From a virus: 30,710 bases of DNA. The DNA lies in the IMG/VR virus record IMGVR_UViG_3300025133_000429, positions 1 through 30,710 of that record. The stretch is one strand, 5' to 3'. A model generated the notes under the pieces. That model saw only the letters and a list, made by a program, of their open reading frames with translations, ran no database searches and was not told the origin of the DNA. The position numbers and the translations under genes were made by a program. Below are positions 7,727 to 14,032 of the stretch, in pieces (within the stretch, counting starts at the first letter, position 1; the number at the start of each line of letters is the position of its first letter).

Positions 7727-8040
7727 ATTAATATATTATCCTTACCGTAATTATAATCACTTATCGCTTTTTCAAAACCTCTAACAGTTTTTTCAAAGTT
7801 TAAAATCTCTTCCTCATTTAAATTAAACCATTCACCCCTTATCCTTTTATATGAAAAAAAATTATGTAATGACGTTTCTACCTTGCCATAATTTTTAACC
7901 TCATAATATGAAATGATTTTCAATTCACCAGAATTACCAGTCTGCAATTGCTTAACCCTATCTGAAACAGATTTTTTTGTCATACCAATCTTATATTCAA
8001 AATTAGTATTCATTATTAAATAAATATGACCAACACCCAT
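7723..8040 (-). CDS. T5orf172-type GIY-YIG domain protein
   Basis: A 105-residue protein. HIYLIMN at 5-11 and YKIGMTKKSVSDRVKQLQTG at about 16-35 correspond to the GIY-YIG-like core of the T5orf172/MUG113 family, followed by VETSLHNFF and RGEWFNL, which are also family hallmarks. The family is related to GIY-YIG nucleases. Here the protein is the bare domain without a DNA-binding extension, so it could be a small nuclease or a derived DNA-binding protein. It is the first gene of a minus-strand unit and has an ATATTTATT box 38 bases upstream. Confidence 0.75.
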   Translation of the reverse strand: MGVGHIYLIMNTNFEYKIGMTKKSVSDRVKQLQTGNSGELKIISYYEVKNYGKVETSLHNFFSYKRIRGEWFNLNEEEILNFEKTVRGFEKAISDYNYGKDNILI

Positions 8041-8077
8041 AAAAAAGCTTTACTTATTGTTATTTCACACTATTATA

Positions 8078-8085
8078 ATAAATAT
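8078..8085 (-). promoter_or_regulatory. ATATTTATT box upstream of GIY-YIG gene
   Basis: ATATTTATTATAAT in the coding sense, 38 bases before the start at 8040, within the divergent region between the GIY-YIG gene and the plus-strand nuclease-like gene. Confidence 0.4.
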
Positions 8086-8104
8086 ATGTAATAAATAAAT
8101 AAGA

Positions 8105-8590
8105 ATGTTTATTATTCACTTTAAAAAATTATCAATGGCTTATATTAAAAAAACAAAACCGTCAAAATTTAGGCAAGATTCTTATAATAGGCACAACGAA
8201 TGGGGTATTTCAAGAATCAAAACTTTGCTCAAAAAAAAGGGATATAATATAATACAAAAAGAAGAAGATTTCGGTATCGACATTAAAGCCGATAAAAATG
8301 GTTTAATTTATCTTTTTGAAGTCGAAACAAAAACAGGTTATCCCTTCAAAGATAAAAAATCATTTAAATTCGAAACAGTTTCTTTTTTAGCCAGAAAATC
8401 AAAATGGGTCTCCACACCTTTTTGGTATATAATTATATGTAAGGAAACCGAATCATTAGTTTGCTGTAACAGTGATGTTATATTTAAGGAAAAATATAAA
8501 GAAAAAATAGCAATAAACTCTTACGAAAGAAAAGGAGTTGATGAATTCTATAGAGTACCTAAAGATTTATGTTATTGGTACCAATTATAA
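8105..8590 (+). CDS. PD-(D/E)XK nuclease-like protein
   Basis: A 161-residue protein. FGIDIKA (about 55-61) followed by YLFEVETKTGYPF (about 68-80) gives the D...ExK arrangement of the PD-(D/E)XK nuclease fold, preceded by a helix with KKKGYNII. This resembles small restriction-endonuclease-like or resolvase-like proteins acting on DNA. A second ATG at 8135 (MAYIKKTK) is an equally plausible start, giving 151 residues; neither has a Shine-Dalgarno site. It is followed 23 bases later by the HAD phosphatase gene on the same strand, probably co-transcribed. The exact substrate cannot be inferred. Confidence 0.6.
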   Translation: MFIIHFKKLSMAYIKKTKPSKFRQDSYNRHNEWGISRIKTLLKKKGYNIIQKEEDFGIDIKADKNGLIYLFEVETKTGYPFKDKKSFKFETVSFLARKSKWVSTPFWYIIICKETESLVCCNSDVIFKEKYKEKIAINSYERKGVDEFYRVPKDLCYWYQL

Positions 8591-8613
8591 TATAAAACAA
8601 ATAAATAAGAAAC

Positions 8614-8985
8614 ATGGATAAAGTATTTTTAATAGATATAGATGGTACAATTTGCGATGATATCAAAAATGAAGATAGTCATTTATTTCCCACCGCAAAA
8701 CCCTATAAAAATTCAAGAGAAACCTTAAATAAATGGTATGATGATGGTAATATAATCACATTTTTCACCGCAAGAGAAAGTAAGGATAGAGAAGTAACCG
8801 AACAATGGTTAAAAGATAATGGATTTAAATATCATGGTCTCATAATGGATAAACCAAGAATTAAGGATGGGCAAACTTATCATTGGGTAGACAATAGACC
8901 AGTCAAAGCAACAACATACTTGGGTAATTGGACCGAGTTAATTAAAGAGTCTAAAACAATCGAAATTTTTAAAAAAAATGATTGA
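8614..8985 (+). CDS. HAD-superfamily phosphatase
   Basis: A 123-residue protein with all four HAD motifs: DIDGT (nucleophile D8, acid/base D10), T52 in FFTAR, K80 in MDKPR, and D93 in VDNR. It has no cap domain of any size, as in small LPS/capsule-type or polynucleotide 3'-phosphatase-type HAD enzymes. A role in nucleotide or nucleic-acid end metabolism is plausible in a phage, but the substrate is unknown. It follows the nuclease-like gene and precedes the structured non-coding region. Confidence 0.8.
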   Translation: MDKVFLIDIDGTICDDIKNEDSHLFPTAKPYKNSRETLNKWYDDGNIITFFTARESKDREVTEQWLKDNGFKYHGLIMDKPRIKDGQTYHWVDNRPVKATTYLGNWTELIKESKTIEIFKKND

Positions 8986-8992
8986 AAATTAG

Positions 8993-9000
8993 TATATTTG
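8993..9000 (+). promoter_or_regulatory. TATATTTG box before the non-coding RNA
   Basis: TATATTTG matches the TAnnTTTG element of Bacteroidota promoters, immediately upstream of the structured region at 9002-9094. No matching TTG element lies at the usual spacing. Aligned with the sheath leader, this box falls where that leader has its ATATTTATT box, so both may mark the promoter. Confidence 0.4.
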
Positions 9001-9001
9001 T

Positions 9002-9094
9002 TTATTGGTGAAATTTTGGGTTGGTTCAGCAACCCTAAGTTGGGGAAGTTTTTCACTCAATAACCAATTATATCTAATATAATGTGGACTGAAC
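9002..9094 (+). ncRNA. Pseudoknot RNA motif, free-standing copy
   Basis: Outer stem P0: 9002-9013 pairs with 9051-9063 with one bulged T at 9057. Inside it, P1 is GGGTTG (9018-9023) with CAACCC (9030-9035), closing a six-base loop GTTCAG (9024-9029). Hairpin P2 is TTATAT-CTA-ATATAA (9068-9082). CTGAAC (9089-9094) is the exact complement of the P1 loop, giving a pseudoknot. The sheath leader has the same layout with compensatory changes. No plus-strand gene follows, so this copy is either an independent RNA or the leader of a lost gene. CCC at 9033-9035 could alternatively pair with GGGG at 9042-9045. Confidence 0.65.
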
Positions 9095-9153
9095 GAAGGC
9101 AGATGCTCTATATATAAAATAAAAACACCCATAGGTAGCGATACTTACGAGTG

Positions 9154-9197
9154 CTTAAATAGCCATAGCTATAACGGCCCTAACCGTGTATTTTAAG
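9154..9197 (+). ncRNA. Three-way-junction RNA element
   Basis: CTTAA (9154-9158) pairs with TTAAG (9193-9197). Within it are hairpin ATAGC-CATA-GCTAT (9159-9172) and hairpin ACGG-CCCTAA-CCGT (9074+100 to 9187). The strand is not fixed by the sequence, but it lies 60 bases downstream of the pseudoknot motif and could belong to the same transcript. The segment has clearly more G and C than its surroundings and no reading frame. No known RNA family was recognised. Confidence 0.45.
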
Positions 9198-9218
9198 GTA
9201 TAAAACCAAACAAAAGTC

Positions 9219-9860
9219 TTATTTTATTTTATCAATAATAAATTTTTGTAATGTTTCGTATTTTGGTTTATATTCATTCATCAACCAATTGTTAATCATT
9301 TCTTTAAATTTATTATATAAATTCACTTCACACGAACATTCACCTAATGAATACCTATCTGTAAATAAAAAAACACCAGAACCATGTGTGGTACTTTCTG
9401 TAGATGTAAAATGAAACCAACTTCTATCTAATCTATATAATAGGTATTGAAGTTTAATTACATCTAAATTTTTTATTTCATCATATTTTTTTAATAAATC
9501 TGATTTATAACCTTGTTTTTCAATAAAGTAAGGTATATGTAATTCACCATTTTCTATTGAAATTTCATCAATATAAGCTATTTTATCCAATGCCGCTTCA
9601 GCCCAATAAAAAGCATCTCCAACACCAGGGGCATATGTTCCACCATCTGGTTTACCAGTATAATATATTATATCTTTTTCTTTTTTATAAAACTCATCAT
9701 TACCATTACGTAAAACTTGTTCTAATTTTTTAAATTCTGATTTAACATAATCAACATCTGATGTTAAATTTTCATTTATAAACCCTTTGTTTTTAATATA
9801 TTTTTCTTCTAATAATAAATTAACTTTCTTTAAATTTATTTTTTTGTCTACTTTTCTCAT
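9219..9860 (-). CDS. Hypothetical protein with class B virion-type N-terminus
   Basis: A 213-residue protein of unknown function. Residues 1-32 (MRKVDKKINLKKVNLLLEEK, then a segment ending GFINEN) are clearly related to the N-terminus of the 134-aa protein at 5884-6288, although the bodies differ. LLLE and FINE are candidate [ILF]xE processing sites. The body has aromatic and charged residues, including YYTGKPDGGTY and SWFHFTSTESTTHGSG, without a recognised domain. The stop codon lies within a CAAAAGTCTTATTT repeat (9211-9224) that recurs at 10095-10108. Downstream is the structured non-coding region, in convergent orientation. Confidence 0.6.
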   Translation of the reverse strand: MRKVDKKINLKKVNLLLEEKYIKNKGFINENLTSDVDYVKSEFKKLEQVLRNGNDEFYKKEKDIIYYTGKPDGGTYAPGVGDAFYWAEAALDKIAYIDEISIENGELHIPYFIEKQGYKSDLLKKYDEIKNLDVIKLQYLLYRLDRSWFHFTSTESTTHGSGVFLFTDRYSLGECSCEVNLYNKFKEMINNWLMNEYKPKYETLQKFIIDKIK

Positions 9861-9878
9861 TTAAAACTAAAATTGTAT

Positions 9879-10051
9879 TTATTTTTTAAGTTTATTAATC
9901 ACATCATCAATATTATTATTTATATCATTTTCCCAAAACCTAATAAGAATGTATCCTTTGGTTTTATTCCGTGTTTTTTAAATCTATGATTACCTAAATT
10001 CTTTAAATTATCATATTCTTTTTCACATTTATTACATTTAAAATTTCCCAT
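9879..10051 (-). pseudogene. Eroded zinc-finger / VSR-like homing endonuclease
   Basis: From ATG at 10051 the frame reads MGNFKCNKCEKEYDNLKNLG followed by NHRFKKHGIKP, a C2H2 zinc finger (C-x2-C-x12-H-x4-H), and ends at 9920 after 43 codons. In another frame from about 9962 to 9879 the sequence reads KGYILIRFWENDINNNIDDV followed by INKLKK and a stop. That is the conserved C-terminal segment of VSR-like or HNH-type phage endonucleases. The two ends abut near 9962 with no catalytic core between them, so the gene looks internally deleted and frameshifted. It lies beside the tail tube gene, with an intact homing endonuclease gene on the tube's other side. Confidence 0.6.
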
Positions 10052-10060
10052 AAACAAATT

Positions 10061-10094
10061 GCTTTACACCTACATATATTATGTAGAAATAAAG
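10061..10094. other. Two-step hairpin near the endonuclease remnant
   Basis: GCTTTA and TAAAGC form an outer 6-bp stem. After a symmetrical three-base internal loop (CAC opposite AAA), CTACAT and ATGTAG form an inner 6-bp stem over ATATT. It lies just upstream of the remnant ATG and downstream of the tail tube gene. It could be a terminator-like element or an operator. Confidence 0.5.
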
Positions 10095-10134
10095 CAAAAG
10101 TCTTATTTGATAAAGCTTTTTTATTAGATATAAA

Positions 10135-10623
10135 TCAAAAAAGTAATATTGCCCTGTCGAATCTCAAATCAGCACTTACTTCAGCAATTCCATCATCATC
10201 CATTGATAAATCACCAAAACCAACATTAGTTAGCATTGTACCTTGAAGAAGCCATTTTTCAACAACAACCCCAGTTGGGTCAAGCATCTCAACTTCAACA
10301 TCTTTTTTGTATCCAGCGGCATAACCTTGTCTACCAGTTATTGATTCAGAATGTAAACGTACCCACTCCATTATCGCTTGTGTTGCAGATGGACCAATAG
10401 GGTCTCTGAAGGTAACAGTAATACTTTCCCATGTAAATCTACCTAAAACCCAAGTTGAGGTGTTAAGAAATTGAACCTCAACCTCATTCTGCGTAATAGA
10501 TGGTCTAGAAGCCGATGCTAACCACCACTCCTGTATACCCAAGTCCGAAGGAAATCTGATAAGCCACCTATTCTTTTTCTTCGGTTCATACGGTACGGGC
10601 ATTTTCATTAATAAATCAGCCAT
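10135..10623 (-). CDS. Tail tube protein, gp19-like
   Basis: A 162-residue protein, the same size as T4 gp19 (163). It begins with a polar stretch, then NRWLIRFPSDLGIQEWWLASASRPSI split over residues 18-43, followed by ITVTFRDPIGPS and EWVRLHSESITGRQGYAAGY, which are typical of the gp19 tube family. The C-terminus SADLRFDRAILLF also fits. Stacked hexamers of this protein form the inner tail tube through which DNA passes. In T4 the tube gene directly follows the sheath gene. Here they are separated by about 3.4 kb containing a homing endonuclease, a secreted protein and a 300-aa protein. An ATATTTATA box lies at 10707-10714. Confidence 0.9.
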   Translation of the reverse strand: MADLLMKMPVPYEPKKKNRWLIRFPSDLGIQEWWLASASRPSITQNEVEVQFLNTSTWVLGRFTWESITVTFRDPIGPSATQAIMEWVRLHSESITGRQGYAAGYKKDVEVEMLDPTGVVVEKWLLQGTMLTNVGFGDLSMDDDGIAEVSADLRFDRAILLF

Positions 10624-10637
10624 AATGTTTTAAAATT

Positions 10638-10668
10638 TTTGTTTTTTTAATATTTATTATTATATTTG
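10638..10668 (+). promoter_or_regulatory. Bacteroidota-type promoter of homing endonuclease
   Basis: TTTG (10638-10641), a 19-base spacer and TATATTTG (10661-10668) match the Bacteroidota consensus exactly. The spacer contains ATATTTATT (10650-10657). The endonuclease start is at 10732. Confidence 0.6.
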
Positions 10669-10706
10669 TGTTGATTGTTTGATTTGTTCAACAACTTAAT
10701 TTATAT

Positions 10707-10714
10707 ATAAATAT
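10707..10714 (-). promoter_or_regulatory. ATATTTATA box upstream of tail tube gene
   Basis: ATATTTATATATAAATT in the coding sense, 84 bases before the tail tube start. It overlaps the leader of the divergent endonuclease gene. Confidence 0.35.
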
Positions 10715-10731
10715 ATTAAAAATAAAAAAAT

Positions 10732-12345
10732 ATGGATTTTTATGAATATTTTATAAATGACAATAAATCTGGTTATAAAACTAGACGAGATTGGTTAATT
10801 AAAAATAATAAACAATTATATGGTAATATATTGTCGCATTGCTCTGGAGAGTTAAAAAACATAACCCTTAAGGAACAAATATGGTGTTTTATTAATGGTG
10901 TTAAAAATATACCAAGATGTGAATGTGGGAATAAATTAAAATTTAAGAAATCCCTTAGAGATGGTTATGGTAAATATTGTTCAATAAAATGTACTAATAA
11001 AAGCAAAGGCCATAAATTAAAGGTAAAAAAAACAAATGAAAAGAAATATGGTGGGGTCTCACCATCTCATTCAGATGATATAAAGAATAAGATAAAAAAA
11101 ACTAACCTAAAGAAATATGGTGTTGATAATATATTTAAGGATGTTGAATATATAAAGAAAAAAACACTTGAAAAGCATGGTGTTGAGCATATATCACAAT
11201 TAATGTCAACAAAAATAAATATAGCTGAAACCAATTTAAAAAAGTATGGCGTTACGACACCACTAAAAAATAAAGATATAAGGCAATGTGGTTTTTATAA
11301 AAAGAAAATAAACTTTAAAGAAAAATATAAGACTCTTGAAATATTAAATGTTGTTGGTGATAATATATATATAAAATGTCCATCATGTTGTAATAATTAT
11401 TCAATAAACAGAAGTGTCTTATACCATAGATATTTATTAACCAGTAACCCATGCACCATTTGCCACCCCAAAAAATCTGGTGTTTCAATCGGAGAAAAAG
11501 AATTAAGAGATTTTATTATTTCTCTTGATATTCCTTTTGAAGAAAACTATAGAGAATTAATTAAACCGCTGGAGGTGGATATATATGTACCATCAAAAAA
11601 TATTGCAATTGAATATAATGGTCTTTATTGGCATTCTGAATCATACGTTGATAAAGATTATCATTTAAATAAAACCGAATTATGCAATGATAAGGGTGTT
11701 AAGTTAATTCACATATTTGAAGATGAATGGATTAATAAGCAAGATATTGTTAAATCAAGGCTTAAAAATTTATTTGGTTTAACAAGGGGACGAATATATG
11801 CACGTAAATGTGAGGTTAAAGAAGTACCAACAAAAGATAAAACAAAATTCCTTAATGAAAATCATATTCAAGGTGCCGTTGGTTCAAAATATAATCTTGG
11901 TCTTTATTATGAAGATGAGTTGGTTAGCATTATGACTTTTGGGGCTTATAGAAAGGTTCTTGGGTTAAATAGTAAAAAAGATAACTATGAACTAATAAGG
12001 TTTTGTAATAAAATTGATTTAACGGTGATTGGGGGGGCTTCTAAGCTATTTAAAAATTTCATTAGGGGGTACGACCCAAAAGAAATAATTAGCTACGCTG
12101 ACAGAAGATGGTCAACTGGAAACCTATATGATGTGTTGGGGTTTAAATTTAGTCATAATTCAAAACCAAATTATTTTTATATTGTGAATGGTCTAAGACA
12201 TCATAGATTTAAATATAGGAAGGATTTATTAATTAAGGATGGGTTTAATAAAGAACTCACTGAACGTGAAATAATGCTTAAAAGGAAGATATATAGGATA
12301 TATGATTGTGGTACAATAACATATAAATTTAAAGTTTTTTCATAA
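10732..12345 (+). CDS. Free-standing homing endonuclease, EDxHD/VSR-like
   Basis: A 537-residue protein. A zinc-binding motif CxC...CSIKC lies at 63-87. Four repeats of the form TNLKKYGVxxxFK (about 100-190) resemble NUMOD-type DNA-binding modules. A second Cys cluster (CPSCC...CTICHP) is at about 225-255. The nuclease region follows with GEKELRDFIISL, then LEVDIYVPSKNIAIEYNGLY, WHSE and VKLIHIFEDEW, which fits the EDxHD homing endonucleases related to VSR (for example I-Bth0305I). The C-terminal part (SIMTFG, YADRRWSTG) belongs to the same phage family. These enzymes cut cognate DNA and spread their gene by recombination. It lies divergent from the tail tube gene and opposite to the flanking structural genes, with its own host-like promoter. 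Confidence 0.85.
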   Translation: MDFYEYFINDNKSGYKTRRDWLIKNNKQLYGNILSHCSGELKNITLKEQIWCFINGVKNIPRCECGNKLKFKKSLRDGYGKYCSIKCTNKSKGHKLKVKKTNEKKYGGVSPSHSDDIKNKIKKTNLKKYGVDNIFKDVEYIKKKTLEKHGVEHISQLMSTKINIAETNLKKYGVTTPLKNKDIRQCGFYKKKINFKEKYKTLEILNVVGDNIYIKCPSCCNNYSINRSVLYHRYLLTSNPCTICHPKKSGVSIGEKELRDFIISLDIPFEENYRELIKPLEVDIYVPSKNIAIEYNGLYWHSESYVDKDYHLNKTELCNDKGVKLIHIFEDEWINKQDIVKSRLKNLFGLTRGRIYARKCEVKEVPTKDKTKFLNENHIQGAVGSKYNLGLYYEDELVSIMTFGAYRKVLGLNSKKDNYELIRFCNKIDLTVIGGASKLFKNFIRGYDPKEIISYADRRWSTGNLYDVLGFKFSHNSKPNYFYIVNGLRHHRFKYRKDLLIKDGFNKELTEREIMLKRKIYRIYDCGTITYKFKVFS

Positions 12346-12422
12346 AAATTAGGTATTGTAAAATATTTATTGTAGATTACTACTATTACAAAGAAAAAAA
12401 TATATTAAAAGTTTAAATTATT

Positions 12423-12430
12423 TATATTTG
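12423..12430 (+). promoter_or_regulatory. TATATTTG promoter element before secreted protein
   Basis: TATATTTG matches TAnnTTTG and lies 22 bases before the ATG at 12452. A TTG element at the usual distance is absent. An ATATTTATTG box lies further up at 12363-12370. Confidence 0.45.
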
Positions 12431-12451
12431 TTAACAATTAAAATTTTATAT

Positions 12452-12994
12452 ATGAGAACTTTATTTTTTGTTTTAACATGTGTTATTTACACAAACCTAT
12501 TTAGTCAAACGCAATCTAATTTAAATGTGGTTAGACACATTGTAGGTGAAGAATCTATATTCGATACATCATCAAATGCTGTAGTCCACTACATTAAAGA
12601 ATATATGGAAAAAACAAATTGTATTTGCTACTCCACATATGATGAAAAGACAAATAGTCCTCTATATTTTACTTCAGATTTCTTTGAAGTAAATGAAGTG
12701 GGGAAAAAGGATGTGGCTTACTTCTACACTACATATACGTCAGACACAAGTCAAACCGATGAAGAATTTTTAAAATACGTATTAAATAATATTGATGATG
12801 ATTTTCAAGAAAGATATGTCCAAGAAGATGTTGATTACTATAATTTAAACGATATTGAAAATTTTAATTTTGTAGTTTTCACTACTGAAATATTTACAGA
12901 ACAGACATATTTTGATGTTGAAACATTTGATGCTGTTACAAAACAAACTTTAGAACCATATAAAATTTTGGTCCTAATAGGTTATAATAACTAA
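12452..12994 (+). CDS. Secreted or periplasmic hypothetical protein
   Basis: A 180-residue protein from the ATG at 12452; a TTG eight codons earlier would only add residues before the signal peptide. MRTLFFVLTCVIYTNLFSQT is a typical signal peptide: basic N-terminus, hydrophobic core and cleavage near FSQ, as common in Flavobacteriia. The mature part is acidic with many Asp/Thr/Tyr and includes NCICY. No family was recognised. It carries its own promoter element and a 15-bp terminator stem, like an independently expressed cargo gene. It sits on the strand opposite to the late genes. It could modify the host envelope, for example in superinfection exclusion, but this is inference. Confidence 0.65.
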   Translation: MRTLFFVLTCVIYTNLFSQTQSNLNVVRHIVGEESIFDTSSNAVVHYIKEYMEKTNCICYSTYDEKTNSPLYFTSDFFEVNEVGKKDVAYFYTTYTSDTSQTDEEFLKYVLNNIDDDFQERYVQEDVDYYNLNDIENFNFVVFTTEIFTEQTYFDVETFDAVTKQTLEPYKILVLIGYNN

Positions 12995-13010
12995 AAGGAC
13001 CAAAATTTTA
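12961..13010. terminator. Bidirectional terminator, 15-bp perfect stem
   Basis: TAAAATTTTGGTCCT (12961-12975) is perfectly complementary to AGGACCAAAATTTTA (12996-13010) over a 20-base loop. The left arm codes for the last residues of the secreted protein and its stop codon lies in the loop. The A- and T-rich arm ends serve both strands, and the next gene is convergent (ends 13050). Confidence 0.8.
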
Positions 13011-13049
13011 TCAATAATATGTTATGATGATTAAAAATTACTACCAGTA

Positions 13050-13952
13050 TTAATCACGTTTTTGTGTTTTTATGTTTTCTGGATGTTTTATGTCAATTTT
13101 ACTACCCTTACCTTTTTTAAACGTACTATCATCTGTATCAACTTGGTCCATCCTAGCTGATAATGTCCTAGCTAATATCTCCAATGTAGCATCACCTAAA
13201 TAACCATCTTCATTTGAGTTTGTTTTGCCTGTTTCAAGATTTTTGTAATACTTGGTGGGGAAAAAACCTTGGAACGTTTTAATAACATCTTCACCAAACT
13301 CTGCTCTGAAAAACCTTATTGCTTCTTCACCAGTCTCAGTTGTTATTACATTATTTTTTCCTTCAGCCATATCCTTCAGAACTTTTTGCAAAACTGATAA
13401 ATGGTTCTTCCATGAAAAAGATTTGGGGTCTGATTTATAATCGTCTATCACATCCTTATATTTATCTCCGTAATTTGGTAAAATATGTTCTGGAATAAAT
13501 TTCTTAAGAAGTCCATTTTGTGAAAATAAGACATCTAATTGGTTAGCTTTTTGTAATGTATTTAAGACTTTACCAGATTGGGTTTCTACTCCAGATACGT
13601 CATAACCTCTAATTGGTTTTGATGTATCTTGAGCCATGCTATATGTATCACCTTTATCAATATCCTCTTTAGCTTGTTTAATCATTTCTTTACCCATTGG
13701 CGATTGGTTTAGTGCCTTTGTTGCTTCAACTGCACCAGCTTTACTTAAACTAGGGAATAACATAAGTGCTATTGCAACCCACTCCTTAACACCTTCATCC
13801 AATATTTCTTCATCAATGGTTTCTTCGTTTAATTGTTTTAAACTTTTTAAATACTTAGCCTTAGATGTTTTATGGTTAACCTTAGATTTTCTAACAATAT
13901 TTTCAACAATATAATTTAATTGTTGTTCAGTAATCTTAATCTTTCTTTTCAT
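13050..13952 (-). CDS. Protein with ITEQQ leader and possible peptidoglycan-binding domain
   Basis: A 300-residue protein. The N-terminus MKRKIKITEQQLNYIVENIV matches the ILTESQ-type leaders of the 507- and 478-aa proteins. It continues with several further [IL]xE sites (QLNEE, EILDEG), so maturation by a prohead-type protease is plausible. Residues about 55-80 contain a hydrophobic segment (WVAIALMLFPSL). Near residues 220-270, DVIKTFQGFFPTKYY and EDGYLGDATLEIL resemble the VKxFQ...DGxxGxxTxxxL pattern of peptidoglycan-binding domains. A virion-carried cell-wall-interacting protein would fit but is not proven. It lies 80 bases upstream of the sheath gene's 3' end, towards the tube, on the same strand. 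Confidence 0.55.
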   Translation of the reverse strand: MKRKIKITEQQLNYIVENIVRKSKVNHKTSKAKYLKSLKQLNEETIDEEILDEGVKEWVAIALMLFPSLSKAGAVEATKALNQSPMGKEMIKQAKEDIDKGDTYSMAQDTSKPIRGYDVSGVETQSGKVLNTLQKANQLDVLFSQNGLLKKFIPEHILPNYGDKYKDVIDDYKSDPKSFSWKNHLSVLQKVLKDMAEGKNNVITTETGEEAIRFFRAEFGEDVIKTFQGFFPTKYYKNLETGKTNSNEDGYLGDATLEILARTLSARMDQVDTDDSTFKKGKGSKIDIKHPENIKTQKRD

Positions 13953-13980
13953 AATAATATTTTTATAATTTAATATAACA

Positions 13981-13988
13981 ATAAATAT
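13981..13988 (-). promoter_or_regulatory. ATATTTATTG box before the 300-aa gene
   Basis: ATATTTATTGTTATA in the coding sense, 29 bases upstream of the start at 13952 and directly downstream of the sheath terminator. This is the same terminator-then-box arrangement as at 4285-4332. Confidence 0.45.
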
Positions 13989-13999
13989 GATATAAAAAT

Positions 14000-14028
14000 A
14001 AAAAAACCTAAATTAATAGGCTTTTTTA
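14000..14028 (-). terminator. Terminator of the tail sheath gene
   Basis: In the coding sense AAAAAAG CCTA, a short AT loop, TAGG and then a T7 run. It begins 5 bases after the sheath stop codon. The stem is short but extended by A-T pairs, and the U-run is clear. Confidence 0.65.
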
Positions 14029-14032
14029 TTGT

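Noticed and set aside
6357-7784. A 475-codon plus-strand frame opposite the LRR gene
   Set aside because: Long only because the minus-strand gene is A-rich and poor in codons giving antisense stops. The translation is S/F/L-rich without motifs, while the minus frame has LRR repeats.
9018-9035. GGGTTGGTTCAGCAACCC read as a tRNA T-arm
   Set aside because: The loop has six bases and lacks the TTCRANY pattern. No acceptor stem, D-arm or anticodon arm surrounds it.
9002-9200. Hammerhead or twister ribozyme in the non-coding region
   Set aside because: The required CUGANGA...GAAA core and the conserved twister residues are not found.
10732-12345. Group I intron carrying the endonuclease
   Set aside because: The endonuclease gene lies between two complete genes on opposite strands with its own promoter. 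No split gene or intron core was seen, so it is free-standing.
12428-12451. TTG start eight codons upstream of the secreted protein
   Set aside because: It overlaps the TATATTTG promoter element and would put extra residues before an otherwise normal signal peptide.
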